Position numbers and translations under genes: made by a program. A stretch of 54,694 nt of DNA from Sphingomonas sp. Leaf22 (GTDB lineage Bacteria > Pseudomonadota > Alphaproteobacteria > Sphingomonadales > Sphingomonadaceae), in the NCBI RefSeq assembly GCF_001421715.1, contig NZ_LMKP01000016.1:1-54694 (forward strand). Reading direction: 5' to 3'. Shown piece after piece: positions 10,955 through 19,678 of this stretch; position 1 is the first letter of the stretch, and the number at the start of each line of letters is the position of its first letter. The notes beneath the pieces are model-generated. The model made no database searches and was not told the origin of the DNA. It saw only the letters and a list, made by a program, of their open reading frames with translations.

Positions 10955-11797
10955 TCAGAGCGCGGTGGCGCGTGGGCTGTTCACGCTGTGGCCGCCGTTG
11001 CGGCGCAGGATGTCGCTGACAGTCACATTCGCTGCGGCGGCGTCGACCGTGACGAGAACGCCGCCACCGGTCAGGTGCTCGCCGTAATAGGACGCATCCT
11101 CGTCGCTGATGCCATGGCCCTTCAACACTTCGTTAAAGGTCCCGGCGGCGGCACCGGCAGCGGCCCCGATCGCCATTGCGCCGGGCACGGCGGTGGCAGC
11201 GATCGCACCGGCCGCGACCAGCGGGCCGACGCCCGGGATCGCCAGCGCAAGTACGCCGAGACCGGCACCGAGGGCACCACCGCCCAGCACGCCGCGAGCG
11301 ATGCTTTCATGATGCTCGTCGGTGATCTCGCCATCGACGTCGCGCGCCGTCGTCGTGCCGTTGCTGCGTGCGATCACCGACAGCGCGCTGTCGCCGACCC
11401 CGGCGCTGCGCAGGTCGGCCACCGCCCGCTGCGCTTCGGCTTCGGTGTCGAAGATTGCCGAGACCGTCTGGCCCGTTCCGCGCGACGTTCCGGCCGTGGC
11501 GGCGGCAACGCCACCGCTGCCGCTGGTGACGGCGTTCGCGGCGCGATCGAGCGGGCCGCGGTTCGGATCGTCCTGACCGCGCAGGGTATTTTCGGCCCGG
11601 TCGAACGGACCGCGGTTCGGATCGTCGCGATGCAGCGCACCGTCGATGCCACCGCTGCCGCCGGTGACGGCGTTCGCGGCACGATCGAGCGGGCCGCGGT
11701 TGGGATCGTCGTGGCGGTCGAACGCGCTTTCGGACTGCCGGGCGATGCCGTCGTCGGTAGCATTGTCCCCGTATCCGTTCCGGTTGCCATCGCTCAT
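10955..11797 (-). CDS. stress-type protein with DPNRGP repeats and a hydrophobic glycine/alanine domain
   Basis: I chose the ATG at 11797 because GGAGAG lies 5 nt upstream; this gives 280 residues. The N-terminal 100 residues are hydrophilic and carry three copies of a DDPNRGP(L/F)DRA.N unit, spaced by Gly/Ser-rich linkers. The middle (QTVSAIFDTEAEAQRAVADL…) resembles the YflT/general-stress-17M-like ferredoxin-type fold. It is followed by a long Gly/Ala-rich hydrophobic segment (about 185-245) that could form membrane helices. The C-terminus (GGGVLVTVDAAAANVTVSDI) returns to the soluble fold. Proteins of this layout are common in sphingomonads and are usually annotated as hypothetical or stress proteins. 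It sits between gyrB and a PAS-LuxR regulator gene. The exact role is unknown. Confidence 0.75.
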   Translation of the reverse strand: MSDGNRNGYGDNATDDGIARQSESAFDRHDDPNRGPLDRAANAVTGGSGGIDGALHRDDPNRGPFDRAENTLRGQDDPNRGPLDRAANAVTSGSGGVAAATAGTSRGTGQTVSAIFDTEAEAQRAVADLRSAGVGDSALSVIARSNGTTTARDVDGEITDEHHESIARGVLGGGALGAGLGVLALAIPGVGPLVAAGAIAATAVPGAMAIGAAAGAAAGTFNEVLKGHGISDEDASYYGEHLTGGGVLVTVDAAAANVTVSDILRRNGGHSVNSPRATAL

Positions 11798-12020
11798 GCT
11801 GTCTCTCCAATCGAGTTGTCTTGCCGGAGCACAGTCGGGTGGAGCGCAACGGGTGCGGTCCATGGGGCTGTGCCCAGGCAGGTTCGAACGTGCCGGGGCG
11901 TGGACGGTTCACCGGCGCGCTTCGGAGCGATGGTGCGGCAGCACTATCTCGTTGGTTCAACCGCCCACCCGGACTCGGGCAGGACGGCATGGTTCACCCG
12001 TCCGGGGACAGGCCTCGCAG

Positions 12021-13481
12021 CTACAGTCCGTGCGAGCCGAGACCGCGCTCCCGGCCCCAGATGACGGCACCGCCGCGGCGATTGACGCCCAGCTTGGCGT
12101 AGATCCGGGCAACATGATTGCGGACCGTGTTGCGCGACAGGTGCAGCCGCTGCGCAATGTCGCCATCGTCGAGATCGTCGCAGATGAGGCCGAGGACTTC
12201 GCGTTCGCGGGCGCTGAGGTCGATGGCGGGGGCGATCGGCCCCGGTCGCCGCAACGTCGCGAGCTTGTCGAGGATCGAGCGGCTGAGCCAGCTGGCGTCC
12301 TTCATCACTTCGTCTATGGCCGCAGCCAGTTCCACTTCGTTGCGTCGCCGCTCGGTAACGTCCTGATAGACCCATAGCACGCAGGGCTGCTGGTCCATGT
12401 CGACGGCTTGCGCGGAGACGAGGCAGTCGATGGGGTCGTGCCCCCGCGCCAGCAATCGGGCTTCTTGCTGGTGGAGCGATCCGGTCGCCGTCAGGGCCGC
12501 TTCCGCGACCGCCCGTTCGGCCGCCGTTTGCCAGAGCGCCAGTTCGTCGGCGGTTTTTCCCAGCACGCGTTCGTCGCCAAGACCGGTGAGCGACCGGAAG
12601 GCGGCATTGACCCGCGCGATGCGATGGTCGGCATGGTGCGTCACCACCATGGCGACCGGTGCCATGTCGAAGACGGCGAGAAGATGCCGCTCGCTTGCCT
12701 GCAAGGCGTTCTCGGCTTCGCGACGTGGTTGCAGGTCGGCAAAGGTCAGCAGCAGCGCGTCCTCCTCGGTGACGTCGATGGGTTGGCCGGCAAAGACGAC
12801 CAGTCGTCGGGTTCCGTCGGCGACGAGCAGTTCGGCGTCGGACTGTGGCAGGACCTGACCTTGTTCGATCCGGGCCCGCGTGGCGGCCGGGTCCGCCAGT
12901 CCGCCCAGCAGGTCGAGCCCGAACAGGCTCTTTCCGGCAAGGTGTTCCTGCGAGAAGCCGGTGAGGGCTAGAAACCCGGGATTGCCCTGCACGATGCGCA
13001 GATCGCGCAGGCGTACGATCAGGGCGGGGGCGGGATTGGCTTCGAACATCGCCCTGAACCGCCGTTCGGCGTTGAAGCGTGCGGACACGTCGCTCAGGAC
13101 CAGCGCCAGATAATCCGCATCGCCGCCATCGACGTCCATCGTCACGTCGCGGACTTCATGGACCCATCGCACCTCATCGTCGCCCGCCGGGGCGACCTGC
13201 ACCGTCTCGTCGGGGAATGCCTCGCCGGCCAGCAGCCGAAACAGTGGATATTCGCGGCGTTTGAGCAGGCGGCCAGTGCCCGACCGCAGGGTGAAGCGTT
13301 CGGCATAGCCCTCGGCAGTCGCGCCCAGGTCTTCGACGCGATCGATACCGTGCATCTTTAACGCGGCGGGATTGGCGCGCAGGATGACTCCGGTCGGATC
13401 GACGACGATGACGCCGTCGAGCAATTGGGCCATCAGTTGTTCGAGGTGGCGAAGCGTGGGCGGGGCAGCGGGATCAGGCAT
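12021..13481 (-). CDS. triple-PAS sensor with LuxR-type HTH (regulator 1)
   Basis: This 486-residue cytoplasmic regulator has three PAS-like modules (about 15-130, 135-255 and 260-378; e.g. DGVIVVDPTGVILRANPAAL, FEANPAPALIVRLRDLRIVQ). A helical linker (about 380-410) leads to a C-terminal LuxR/FixJ-type HTH, LSAREREVLGLI…GDIAQRLHLSRNTVRNHVAR (about 420-475). There is no receiver or kinase domain, so it is a one-component sensor with ligand or redox sensing through PAS (inference). It is a full-length paralogue of the protein encoded at 19675-21192 and shares domain order and many residues with it. The neighbouring genes encode small stress proteins, which are plausible targets. Confidence 0.85.
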   Translation of the reverse strand: MPDPAAPPTLRHLEQLMAQLLDGVIVVDPTGVILRANPAALKMHGIDRVEDLGATAEGYAERFTLRSGTGRLLKRREYPLFRLLAGEAFPDETVQVAPAGDDEVRWVHEVRDVTMDVDGGDADYLALVLSDVSARFNAERRFRAMFEANPAPALIVRLRDLRIVQGNPGFLALTGFSQEHLAGKSLFGLDLLGGLADPAATRARIEQGQVLPQSDAELLVADGTRRLVVFAGQPIDVTEEDALLLTFADLQPRREAENALQASERHLLAVFDMAPVAMVVTHHADHRIARVNAAFRSLTGLGDERVLGKTADELALWQTAAERAVAEAALTATGSLHQQEARLLARGHDPIDCLVSAQAVDMDQQPCVLWVYQDVTERRRNEVELAAAIDEVMKDASWLSRSILDKLATLRRPGPIAPAIDLSAREREVLGLICDDLDDGDIAQRLHLSRNTVRNHVARIYAKLGVNRRGGAVIWGRERGLGSHGL

Positions 13482-13581
13482 GGCCCTTCAACCGCTGCGG
13501 GCGGCGCTGCGTTCCCGGCATCGTACCAGTTACAATAGTGCTGTTGCACCATGCGCTGCGATGGTCGCCGATGGCGGGTCA

Positions 13582-13607
13582 TGAACCGAAGGAATGCATC
13601 GCCCGTT
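13582..13607 (+). promoter_or_regulatory. EcfG-like general-stress promoter upstream of the GlsB-like gene
   Basis: TGAAC (13582-13586), a 17-nt spacer and CGTT (13604-13607) match the alphaproteobacterial EcfG consensus GGAAC-N16/17-CGTT with one mismatch. It lies 36 bp before the start codon at 13644, an appropriate distance. Control by EcfG is inference; no ecfG gene is in the window. Confidence 0.5.
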
Positions 13608-13643
13608 TCACCATGGTCCTCAGCTTAAGAAAAAGGAATGGTC

Positions 13644-13913
13644 ATGGGTCTCCTCATACTCCTCGTCGTCGGCGGTATTATCGGTTGGGTCGCCAGCCTG
13701 ATCATGCGGACCGACGGGCAACAGGGCATCGTCCTGAACGTCGTCGTCGGCATCGTCGGCGCGCTGCTCGCCGGTTTCCTCGTCACGCCGCTGATCGGCG
13801 GCGCGCCGATCACCAGCGGTGTCATCAGCGTTCCGTCGATCCTGGTTTCGCTGGTCGGGGCGATCGTGCTGCTCGCGATCATCAACCTCTTTCGTCGCGG
13901 CGCGGTTCGGTAA
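13644..13913 (+). CDS. GlsB/YeaQ/YmgE-family stress-response membrane protein
   Basis: This 89-residue inner-membrane protein has three hydrophobic segments (MGLLILLVVGGIIGWVASL, a central VLNVVVGIVGALLAGFLV, and a C-terminal SLVGAIVLLAIINLF). The GWxASxIM motif of the transglycosylase-associated / GlsB family is present. The ATG at 13644 is preferred over the ATG at 13638 because AAGGA (13633-13637) is then 6 nt upstream. An EcfG-like promoter precedes it and a GC-rich hairpin follows. Family members are induced by general stress; the biochemical function is unknown. Confidence 0.85.
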   Translation: MGLLILLVVGGIIGWVASLIMRTDGQQGIVLNVVVGIVGALLAGFLVTPLIGGAPITSGVISVPSILVSLVGAIVLLAIINLFRRGAVR

Positions 13914-13923
13914 GCGCGCTTAC

Positions 13924-13954
13924 GGGCACCGGCCGATCGTCTCGGCCGGTGCCC
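13924..13954 (+). terminator. GC-rich hairpin after the GlsB-like gene
   Basis: GGGCACCGGCC (13924-13934) pairs perfectly with GGCCGGTGCCC (13944-13954). It is 10 nt after the stop codon and lacks a T tract. The remaining roughly 245 bp up to the GH43 stop at 14200 shows no convincing gene. Confidence 0.6.
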
Positions 13955-14199
13955 GCATTCAGCCGGCATCGCCGGGCGACCGCGGCCTCGCGCGCGGGGG
14001 AAGCGCGAGGCTGCGGGGGCGGTCGCGGCGGGGGGCGATCCGACGGCAGCAGCGCAGGCGACGTTGCCGACCGCGATCGTGGATGCAGCAGCGTTCGGCG
14101 GAGCCGGCAAGCAATAGGCCGGGGATGTGCGGACCCGCGATGCCGATACCAACATGACGAACGGCATCGGGCAAACGCCGGTTCAGCCCGACGGGTCGG

Positions 14200-15738
14200 T
14201 TATCTTCCTGGGGAAGCGACACTGTCGCGGGGCGTGGCGGGCGCGACCGTCGGCGACAGTGCCTCCCACTCCTTTACCGCCATCGCTGCATAGGTGCCGC
14301 CGGCATGGCTGGCGTCGAACACCGCGCGCAGCCGCCGGGTCGTGACCGGTTCGAAGCGCACCGTCTGGGCGCGGTCGGCTGCGGTGCCATAGCGCGTCTG
14401 CGCCACGACCGGTTTCCACCGGCCGGCCCAATATTCGATCCGCCATCGCGCCGACGGGGCGACGCCCACCCCCGATCCGGCGGGCTGATCGGCCCAGAAC
14501 CAGATGCGCGACCCGTTCAGCGTGACGGGTGCCTGCCAGCGATACTCGATCCATTGTTGCGGCGGGTTGTGGTCGGTCCAGCTGCCCCACAGGTCGGGGG
14601 GCAGCGGATTGCCGGGAATCTTGCCGTCGTTCAGCGCGCCGATCCAATATTGCAGGGGGATCGGCACGTTCGATGCGGTCGCTATGGCGGACGGCGCGCG
14701 GTTGCGGGTCGGCGGGCGCGGGGGCAGCGGACGTCGGGTCGGGACCACCGGCAGGATGCGCGCTGGCGTGGCGGTATCGTCCCACCACAGCCTGTCGATC
14801 GCCACGCTGCGGTGGAAATGACCGCCGCCGATGCCGTCGGCGGTGTGATAGGCGATGTACCAGCGGCCCTTGAACGGCACGATCCCGGCGTGCGACGTGG
14901 TCGAACTGACCGGTTTCAGAATGACCCCGCGATAGGTCCACGGCCCCCGGGGGTCGGAGGCGGTGCCATAGGCCAGACAGGCGTAATAGACTGCCGCGGT
15001 GCAATCCGATGTCGGCCCGGCATGGTTGCCGGCATAGATCAGATAATAGGTGCCGTCGCGTTGCAGGATCCACGGTGCCTCGAAATAGCCGGTCAATCCC
15101 GTCACGGCGAAGGGTTCGCCGATCGTCGTCACCATGTCGCGTTGCAGCTCGATCCCGCGCAACCGGCCGAACGACCCCCAATACATCCACACCCGGCCAT
15201 CGGCGGCCACCAGCGCGGTCGGGTCGATATTGTGGATCGCATTGGCGACCGGCCGCTTCTGCGACACGATCGGGCCGGCGGGGTGCGCATCGCGGAACGG
15301 GCCGGTCGGCGTATCGGCGACCGCGACGCCGATCGCGAACCGGTCCCCGGTATCGGGACCGCGTTCGAGGACCGGGGCATAGAGATAGAAGCGCTCGTCC
15401 GGCCCCTTGACGATCTGCGCGGCATAGGCGCGGCCGGGTTCGGCCCAGGCGAAGATCGTTTCCGGCCGGGCGAAGCTGGGACGGTGCGTCCATTTGCCCG
15501 ATGCCGGTGCGGTGGTCGACAGCAACTGCCATTCGTTCATGATGAAATCGTTGACGCCCGCCGGAGCCTGGTCGCGCCCGGCGAGGATGTAGAGCGTGTC
15601 GCCGTCGACCAACGGCGCCGGGTCGGTCGACGACGGCGTGTCGAGAACGGGATTGCCGGGCGTCGTCACCTGTCGCACGTCCTGCGCCTGCAATACCGCC
15701 GGCAGCGCCAGCACCACCGCCATCAACCTGCCGCGCAT
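14200..15738 (-). CDS. exported glycoside hydrolase family 43 protein with C-terminal binding module
   Basis: This 512-residue protein starts with a signal peptide (MRGRLMAVVLALPAVLQAQ) and then a GH43 five-bladed beta-propeller. Candidate catalytic residues are Asp39 (SSTDPAPL, general base), Asp172 (NIDPTALV, pKa modulator) and Glu220 (GYFEAPWI, general acid). The segment from about 360 to 500 (RIWFWADQPAGSGV…WRIEYWAGRWKPV) resembles a galactose-binding-like carbohydrate-binding module. GH43 enzymes are arabinofuranosidases, xylosidases or galactosidases; the specificity cannot be read. It probably acts in the periplasm on plant-polysaccharide fragments. It stands alone downstream of a helicase gene on the same strand. 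Confidence 0.85.
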   Translation of the reverse strand: MRGRLMAVVLALPAVLQAQDVRQVTTPGNPVLDTPSSTDPAPLVDGDTLYILAGRDQAPAGVNDFIMNEWQLLSTTAPASGKWTHRPSFARPETIFAWAEPGRAYAAQIVKGPDERFYLYAPVLERGPDTGDRFAIGVAVADTPTGPFRDAHPAGPIVSQKRPVANAIHNIDPTALVAADGRVWMYWGSFGRLRGIELQRDMVTTIGEPFAVTGLTGYFEAPWILQRDGTYYLIYAGNHAGPTSDCTAAVYYACLAYGTASDPRGPWTYRGVILKPVSSTTSHAGIVPFKGRWYIAYHTADGIGGGHFHRSVAIDRLWWDDTATPARILPVVPTRRPLPPRPPTRNRAPSAIATASNVPIPLQYWIGALNDGKIPGNPLPPDLWGSWTDHNPPQQWIEYRWQAPVTLNGSRIWFWADQPAGSGVGVAPSARWRIEYWAGRWKPVVAQTRYGTAADRAQTVRFEPVTTRRLRAVFDASHAGGTYAAMAVKEWEALSPTVAPATPRDSVASPGR

Positions 15739-15859
15739 ATCGTCCCCCCGCCGGTTTCGGTCGGCGGTACGTGACCCGATTCCTGCATCCAGCGCAACCG
15801 GCGGCTGACCGGCGTTGGTGCGAATGCACGCCTCCGACGCAACGGGCGGTGCAGAAGCG

Positions 15860-18304
15860 TCAATCCAGCGCCATCGCCTGCGCGGCCAGTGCTTCCGCTT
15901 CGACCAGCAGCGCGTCGTCCGCCGACGCCTGCGTCACCCGTTCGCGGCCGATCAGCACCAGCACCGGCACCGCCAGCGGGCTGACCCGCTGGAGCGTGAC
16001 GTGCCGCATCCGGGACTGGGCGGTTTCGAGCAAGACCGCCAATCGTCCGACATCGGTCATTCTTGCCCTCGCATCCTCCCACGCCGCCTGCAACAGCAGA
16101 TGGCCGGGTTCGTATTTGCGCAGCACGTCGTAGATCAGGTCGGTCGAGAAGGTGACCTGCTTGCCGGTCTTGCGCTTGCCGGGGTGCTGACGTTCGACGA
16201 GGCCGCCGATCACCGCCACTTCGCGAAAGGCGCGTTTGAGCAGCGCGGAGCCCTGCACCCAGTCGACGAATTCATGTTCGAGAATGTCGGGGGAGAACAA
16301 CGCCCCCGGATCGGTAATCGGTTCGAGCGCGTAGCAGGCGAGCGCATAGTCGTTCGACACGAAGCCGATAGGCATCAGCCCCAACGCCTCCATCCGCCGC
16401 GTGATCAGCATGCCGAGCGACTGGTGCGCGTTCCACCCTTCGAAGCTGTAGGCGACCATATAATGCCGCCCGTCATGCGGGAAGGTTTCGACCAGCAATT
16501 CACCCGCGCGCGGCAGCACCGATCGCCGCGCCTGTATCTCCAGCCATTCACGCACATCGTCGGGGAAGCGGTGCCATTCGCCGGCATCGGCAAGGAAGCC
16601 GCGCACCCGGTCGGCGAGGTTGGTCGACAGCGCCATGCGCGTGCCGCCATATTTGGGAATGCGCGCCGGCTTGCTGGTCGCGCGGACGACCAGATCGGTC
16701 AGCTCGATCTTCTCGACCTCTAGGCTCAAGCCGGAGAAGAAAAAGGTATCGCCCGGCGACAGGGTCGAGGCGAAATATTCCTCGACCGTGCCCAGCCGCC
16801 GCCCGTTCTTGAACCGCACGTCGAGCGTCGGGGCGTCGACGATAATGCCTGCGTTCAGGCGGTGTTGCGCGATGAAACCCGGTTTGGTGACGGTCCAGCG
16901 GCCGTCGCTCCCCAAGCGCAGGCGCTTGAATTTATCATATGCCTTCAGCGCGTAGCCGCCCTCGGCGATATAGTGCAGGACGCGGTCGAACGTATCGCTG
17001 TCGAGGGCCGAATAGGGCAGGGCTCCACGCACTTCGTCGAGCATCTCGGCGGTATCGAACGGTTCGGCACAGGCGCAGCCCATCAGATGCTGCGCCAGCA
17101 CGTCGAGCGTGCCGGGGCGAAACACGTCGCGGTCGAGTTCGCCGGCATCGACCGCGTCGAGGGCCGCCTGCGCCTCCAGAAATTCGAAGCGGTTGCCGGG
17201 CACCAGCAGCGCCTTCGACGATTCGTCCAGCCGGTGGTTGGCGCGGCCGATCCGCTGGAGCAGGCGCGACGACCCCTTGGGCGCGCCCATCTGGATCACG
17301 CAGTCGACATTGCCCCAGTCGACGCCGAGGTCGAGGCTGGCGGTGGCGACCAGCGCGCGCAATCGGCCGTCGGCCATCGCCTGTTCGACCTTGCGCCGCG
17401 CCTCGCGGTCGAGGCTGCCGTGGTGGACGCCGATCGGCAACTGGTCGTCATTCGCCTTCCACAGATCCTGAAAGATCAGTTCGGCGAGGCTGCGGGTGTT
17501 GCAGAAGACGATGGTCGTGCGGTGGGCACGGATTTCGCGCATCACCTGTTCGGCGGCGTAGCGCCCCGAATGGCCCGACCATGGAATGCGTTCCTGTGGC
17601 AGCAGGATGCGGATATCGGGTTCGGCCCCCGCCTCGCCCTGAACCAGTGCCACCGTATCGATATCGCCATCGGGACCGAGCCATGCGCGATAGCCATCGG
17701 GATCGGCGACCGTCGCCGACAGCGCGACGCGGCGCAGCGCGGGCGCGAATTTCTGCAACCGGGTCAGGCACAGCGACAACAGGTCGCCGCGCTTGTCGGT
17801 GGCAAAGGCATGGACTTCGTCGATGACGATCGACGAGAGCGACGCGAACAGCGTGTCGCTGTCGGGATAGGACAGCAGCAGGCTGAGCGATTCCGGCGTC
17901 GTCAGCAGGATATGCGGGGGTTTGGCGCGCTGGCGTGCCTTGCGGTCGGAGGGGGTGTCGCCGGTGCGCGTCTCGACCCGGATCGGCAGCCCCATGTCGG
18001 CGATCGGGGTCAGCAGGTTGCGCTGCACGTCGACCGCAAGCGCCTTCAGCGGCGAGATGTAGAGGGTATGGAGTCCGTCGCGCGGGGTGTCGATCAGGTC
18101 GACCAGCGTCGGCAGGAAACCGGCCAGCGTCTTGCCCGCCCCGGTCGCGGCGACCAGCAGGGCATGGCGTCCGGCGCGCGCCTGTTCGAGCATCTCGAGC
18201 TGATGGCGGCGGGGGGTCCAGCCGCGTGCGGCGAACCAGTCGGACAGGGGAGCGGGAAGGTTTCGCACGAACCACGATGTAGGATCGCGGTCGCACGACT
18301 GCAA
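15860..18304 (-). CDS. Lhr-Core-type (ligase-associated) DEXH-box helicase
   Basis: This 814-residue superfamily-2 helicase has motif I ATGAGKT (53-59), YISPLKALAVD, LTTPESL, the Walker B motif DEVH near 162 with HAFATDKRGD, and SAT later. The C-terminal RecA domain has IVFCNTRSLAEL and QRIGRANHR. Then come the winged-helix and Lhr-specific domains. The length of about 810 residues matches the short bacterial Lhr-Core form, known as the ligase-associated DNA-damage-response helicase. In many genomes that form is paired with a metallophosphoesterase (PdeM) and sometimes an ATP-dependent ligase. Neither partner is in the window; the next gene downstream is GH43. It likely acts in DNA repair. 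Confidence 0.85.
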   Translation of the reverse strand: MQSCDRDPTSWFVRNLPAPLSDWFAARGWTPRRHQLEMLEQARAGRHALLVAATGAGKTLAGFLPTLVDLIDTPRDGLHTLYISPLKALAVDVQRNLLTPIADMGLPIRVETRTGDTPSDRKARQRAKPPHILLTTPESLSLLLSYPDSDTLFASLSSIVIDEVHAFATDKRGDLLSLCLTRLQKFAPALRRVALSATVADPDGYRAWLGPDGDIDTVALVQGEAGAEPDIRILLPQERIPWSGHSGRYAAEQVMREIRAHRTTIVFCNTRSLAELIFQDLWKANDDQLPIGVHHGSLDREARRKVEQAMADGRLRALVATASLDLGVDWGNVDCVIQMGAPKGSSRLLQRIGRANHRLDESSKALLVPGNRFEFLEAQAALDAVDAGELDRDVFRPGTLDVLAQHLMGCACAEPFDTAEMLDEVRGALPYSALDSDTFDRVLHYIAEGGYALKAYDKFKRLRLGSDGRWTVTKPGFIAQHRLNAGIIVDAPTLDVRFKNGRRLGTVEEYFASTLSPGDTFFFSGLSLEVEKIELTDLVVRATSKPARIPKYGGTRMALSTNLADRVRGFLADAGEWHRFPDDVREWLEIQARRSVLPRAGELLVETFPHDGRHYMVAYSFEGWNAHQSLGMLITRRMEALGLMPIGFVSNDYALACYALEPITDPGALFSPDILEHEFVDWVQGSALLKRAFREVAVIGGLVERQHPGKRKTGKQVTFSTDLIYDVLRKYEPGHLLLQAAWEDARARMTDVGRLAVLLETAQSRMRHVTLQRVSPLAVPVLVLIGRERVTQASADDALLVEAEALAAQAMALD

Positions 18305-18343
18305 AGCGGGCGGGGCGCTTCCATGCCCCGCCCGTCGCCGAAC

Positions 18344-18484
18344 TTACTTCTTGTCCGTGCCCGAGGCGCCTTCGATCGCCGATCCGGCCGACTTCAGGTC
18401 CTTGCCGGCGCCGTTCACCGTGTTGCACGCGCCGAGCGTGACGGTGGCGGCAAGGGCGACGATGAGACCGATCTTGCGGGTCAT
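18344..18484 (-). CDS. entericidin-like small lipoprotein
   Basis: This 46-residue protein starts at ATG 18484, with AAGGAGAA just upstream. A signal peptide ends in the lipobox LGAC (Cys20), followed by NTVNGAGKDLKSAGSAIEGA, which is the entericidin A/B pattern. It is a small membrane-anchored lipoprotein, typically stress-induced. A longer in-frame extension to 18544 is possible, but it would bury the signal peptide. It is the last small gene in the minus-strand stress cluster. Confidence 0.85.
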   Translation of the reverse strand: MTRKIGLIVALAATVTLGACNTVNGAGKDLKSAGSAIEGASGTDKK

Positions 18485-18514
18485 GATGATTCTCCTTCTT
18501 GGTAAAACCGGGTT

Positions 18515-18544
18515 GTGGCGGGTCGAGATACGCCGACCCGCCAC
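18515..18544 (-). terminator. hairpin terminator of the 18551-19462 gene
   Basis: GTGGCGGGTCG (18515-18525) and CGACCCGCCAC (18534-18544) form an 11-bp perfect stem with an 8-nt loop, 6 nt beyond the stop of the upstream membrane-protein gene. It separates that gene from the entericidin-like gene. Confidence 0.7.
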
Positions 18545-18550
18545 CTACAC

Positions 18551-19462
18551 TCAGCGCAACTTACGACGTGCCGCCGTGGTTGCACCGAAACTTGCCGCTG
18601 CCGCACCGATCAGCAGTGCGAGCACGAGAACGAACGAGGTGCCTGCAGCCGCGCCGGCTGCCTTGTCGGTCGCCGACTTGGCGGTCGCGACCGCTTCGTC
18701 CCTGGTCTGGACGAACTGCTGCTTGGCGCGCGTCACCTGTGCCTGCGCCTCGGGGCGGCTGATCTTGCGCTGTGCCGCGACGATATCGACGATGCGGCTC
18801 TCGGCACGCTGGCCATCGGCACCGCCACGGGCGAGCGCGGGCAGCTGCTTGGCGATTTCGGTCTGCGCCTGTTCCGGAGTCATCTGCGCCGGATCATTCG
18901 GCGCGTCCGACAGATAGGCGGCGGCTTCGCCGCGCACGTCCTGCGCGACGTCCTTCCCGTCATTGGCATCGACGCCGGCGACCGACGCGGCAGCGGGTGC
19001 TGCCGACGCGACCGTACCCACCGCACTGCCGGCCGTACCGGCGACCGCGCCGACGGTGCGGAACGCGCCGCCGATGATGCCACCGACCGCCGAGGTCAGC
19101 AGATACAGCGTCAGGATCAGCGTGACGCCCCACACGACCAGCCCATGGACCAGCGCGTCGAACCGTTCGGTCACGCCCGATACGCGTGCCGCGGCATAGC
19201 CGCCCGCGCCCAGCGCGACGACGGTGGTGATCAGCCAGTAAATGCCCGCGCCGATGCCGAAGCCGGCGGCACCGGGGGTGGTGCCCTCCACAGGATCGAC
19301 CATCGTCAGGCCGATGCCGGCACCGAGGATGCCGAGCACCAGCTGTACCGCGACCGCGATCACGACCCCGGCGAATACCGCGCCCCACGAGATACGAGTC
19401 GGCGTCTTGTCGACATATGCGGGGTCTGCCGGCCGGTAGCCGGTGTTCTGATTGGTCGCCAT
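18551..19462 (-). CDS. multi-pass membrane protein of unknown function
   Basis: This 303-residue protein starts at ATG 19462 with AGGAG 5 nt upstream. It has N-terminal helices (about 28-52, 68-92 and 107-130), then a Gly/Ala-rich membrane segment. A soluble stretch of about 100 residues (150-265) is rich in charged and Gln residues and includes a likely coiled coil. A final helix (about 272-292) is followed by a basic tail, ARRKLR. I do not recognise a family with certainty; similar proteins in Alphaproteobacteria are sometimes labelled PhnA-like. It is 33 bp downstream of the small CsbD-like gene, so probably in the same stress-related transcript. Confidence 0.7.
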   Translation of the reverse strand: MATNQNTGYRPADPAYVDKTPTRISWGAVFAGVVIAVAVQLVLGILGAGIGLTMVDPVEGTTPGAAGFGIGAGIYWLITTVVALGAGGYAAARVSGVTERFDALVHGLVVWGVTLILTLYLLTSAVGGIIGGAFRTVGAVAGTAGSAVGTVASAAPAAASVAGVDANDGKDVAQDVRGEAAAYLSDAPNDPAQMTPEQAQTEIAKQLPALARGGADGQRAESRIVDIVAAQRKISRPEAQAQVTRAKQQFVQTRDEAVATAKSATDKAAGAAAGTSFVLVLALLIGAAAASFGATTAARRKLR

Positions 19463-19495
19463 AGTTACTCCTGTTGGTTACGGATCGCTCGCGGC

Positions 19496-19678
19496 TCAGC
19501 GCCGCGAGGATTTATCTTTGTCGGCAGTTTCGCCCGCGGCCTTTTCGGCCGAGCCGCGATCGCGGGCGATGTCGTCGCCGATCAGCTTGCCGATCGCTTC
19601 GTGGACCGATCCCCTGGCGTCGCAGACCGACGGCTTGTCGTCGGCACCCTTGGGGCGGGGGGAAGTCTTGTCGTTCAT
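19496..19678 (-). CDS. 60-residue CsbD-like small protein, translationally coupled
   Basis: The ATG at 19678 overlaps the stop of the PAS-LuxR gene as ATGA, and GGGAGG lies 8 nt upstream. The C-terminal half (VHEAIGKLIGDDIARDRGSA) follows the CsbD pattern of EAxGKxxGD repeats with alternating charges. The N-terminus is Lys/Asp/Pro-rich. The protein is hydrophilic, small and cytoplasmic. Coupling to the regulator suggests co-production under stress. Confidence 0.65.
   Translation of the reverse strand: MNDKTSPRPKGADDKPSVCDARGSVHEAIGKLIGDDIARDRGSAEKAAGETADKDKSSRR

Noticed and set aside
13490..13515. GGAAC-N17-GGTT on the minus strand ahead of PAS regulator 1
   Set aside because: The -10 would lie only about 9 bp before the start codon, leaving almost no leader, and it has a mismatch; weaker than the two accepted EcfG-like sites.
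13955..14199. Possible protein tail in the gap after the GlsB-like gene (…TAIVDAAAFGGAGKQ)
   Set aside because: It is a continuation of the frame beyond the stop with no start or homology; too little to call a remnant.
16862..18505. 547-codon plus-strand open frame opposite the helicase
   Set aside because: It is an antisense shadow without motifs; the helicase on the minus strand has all conserved motifs.
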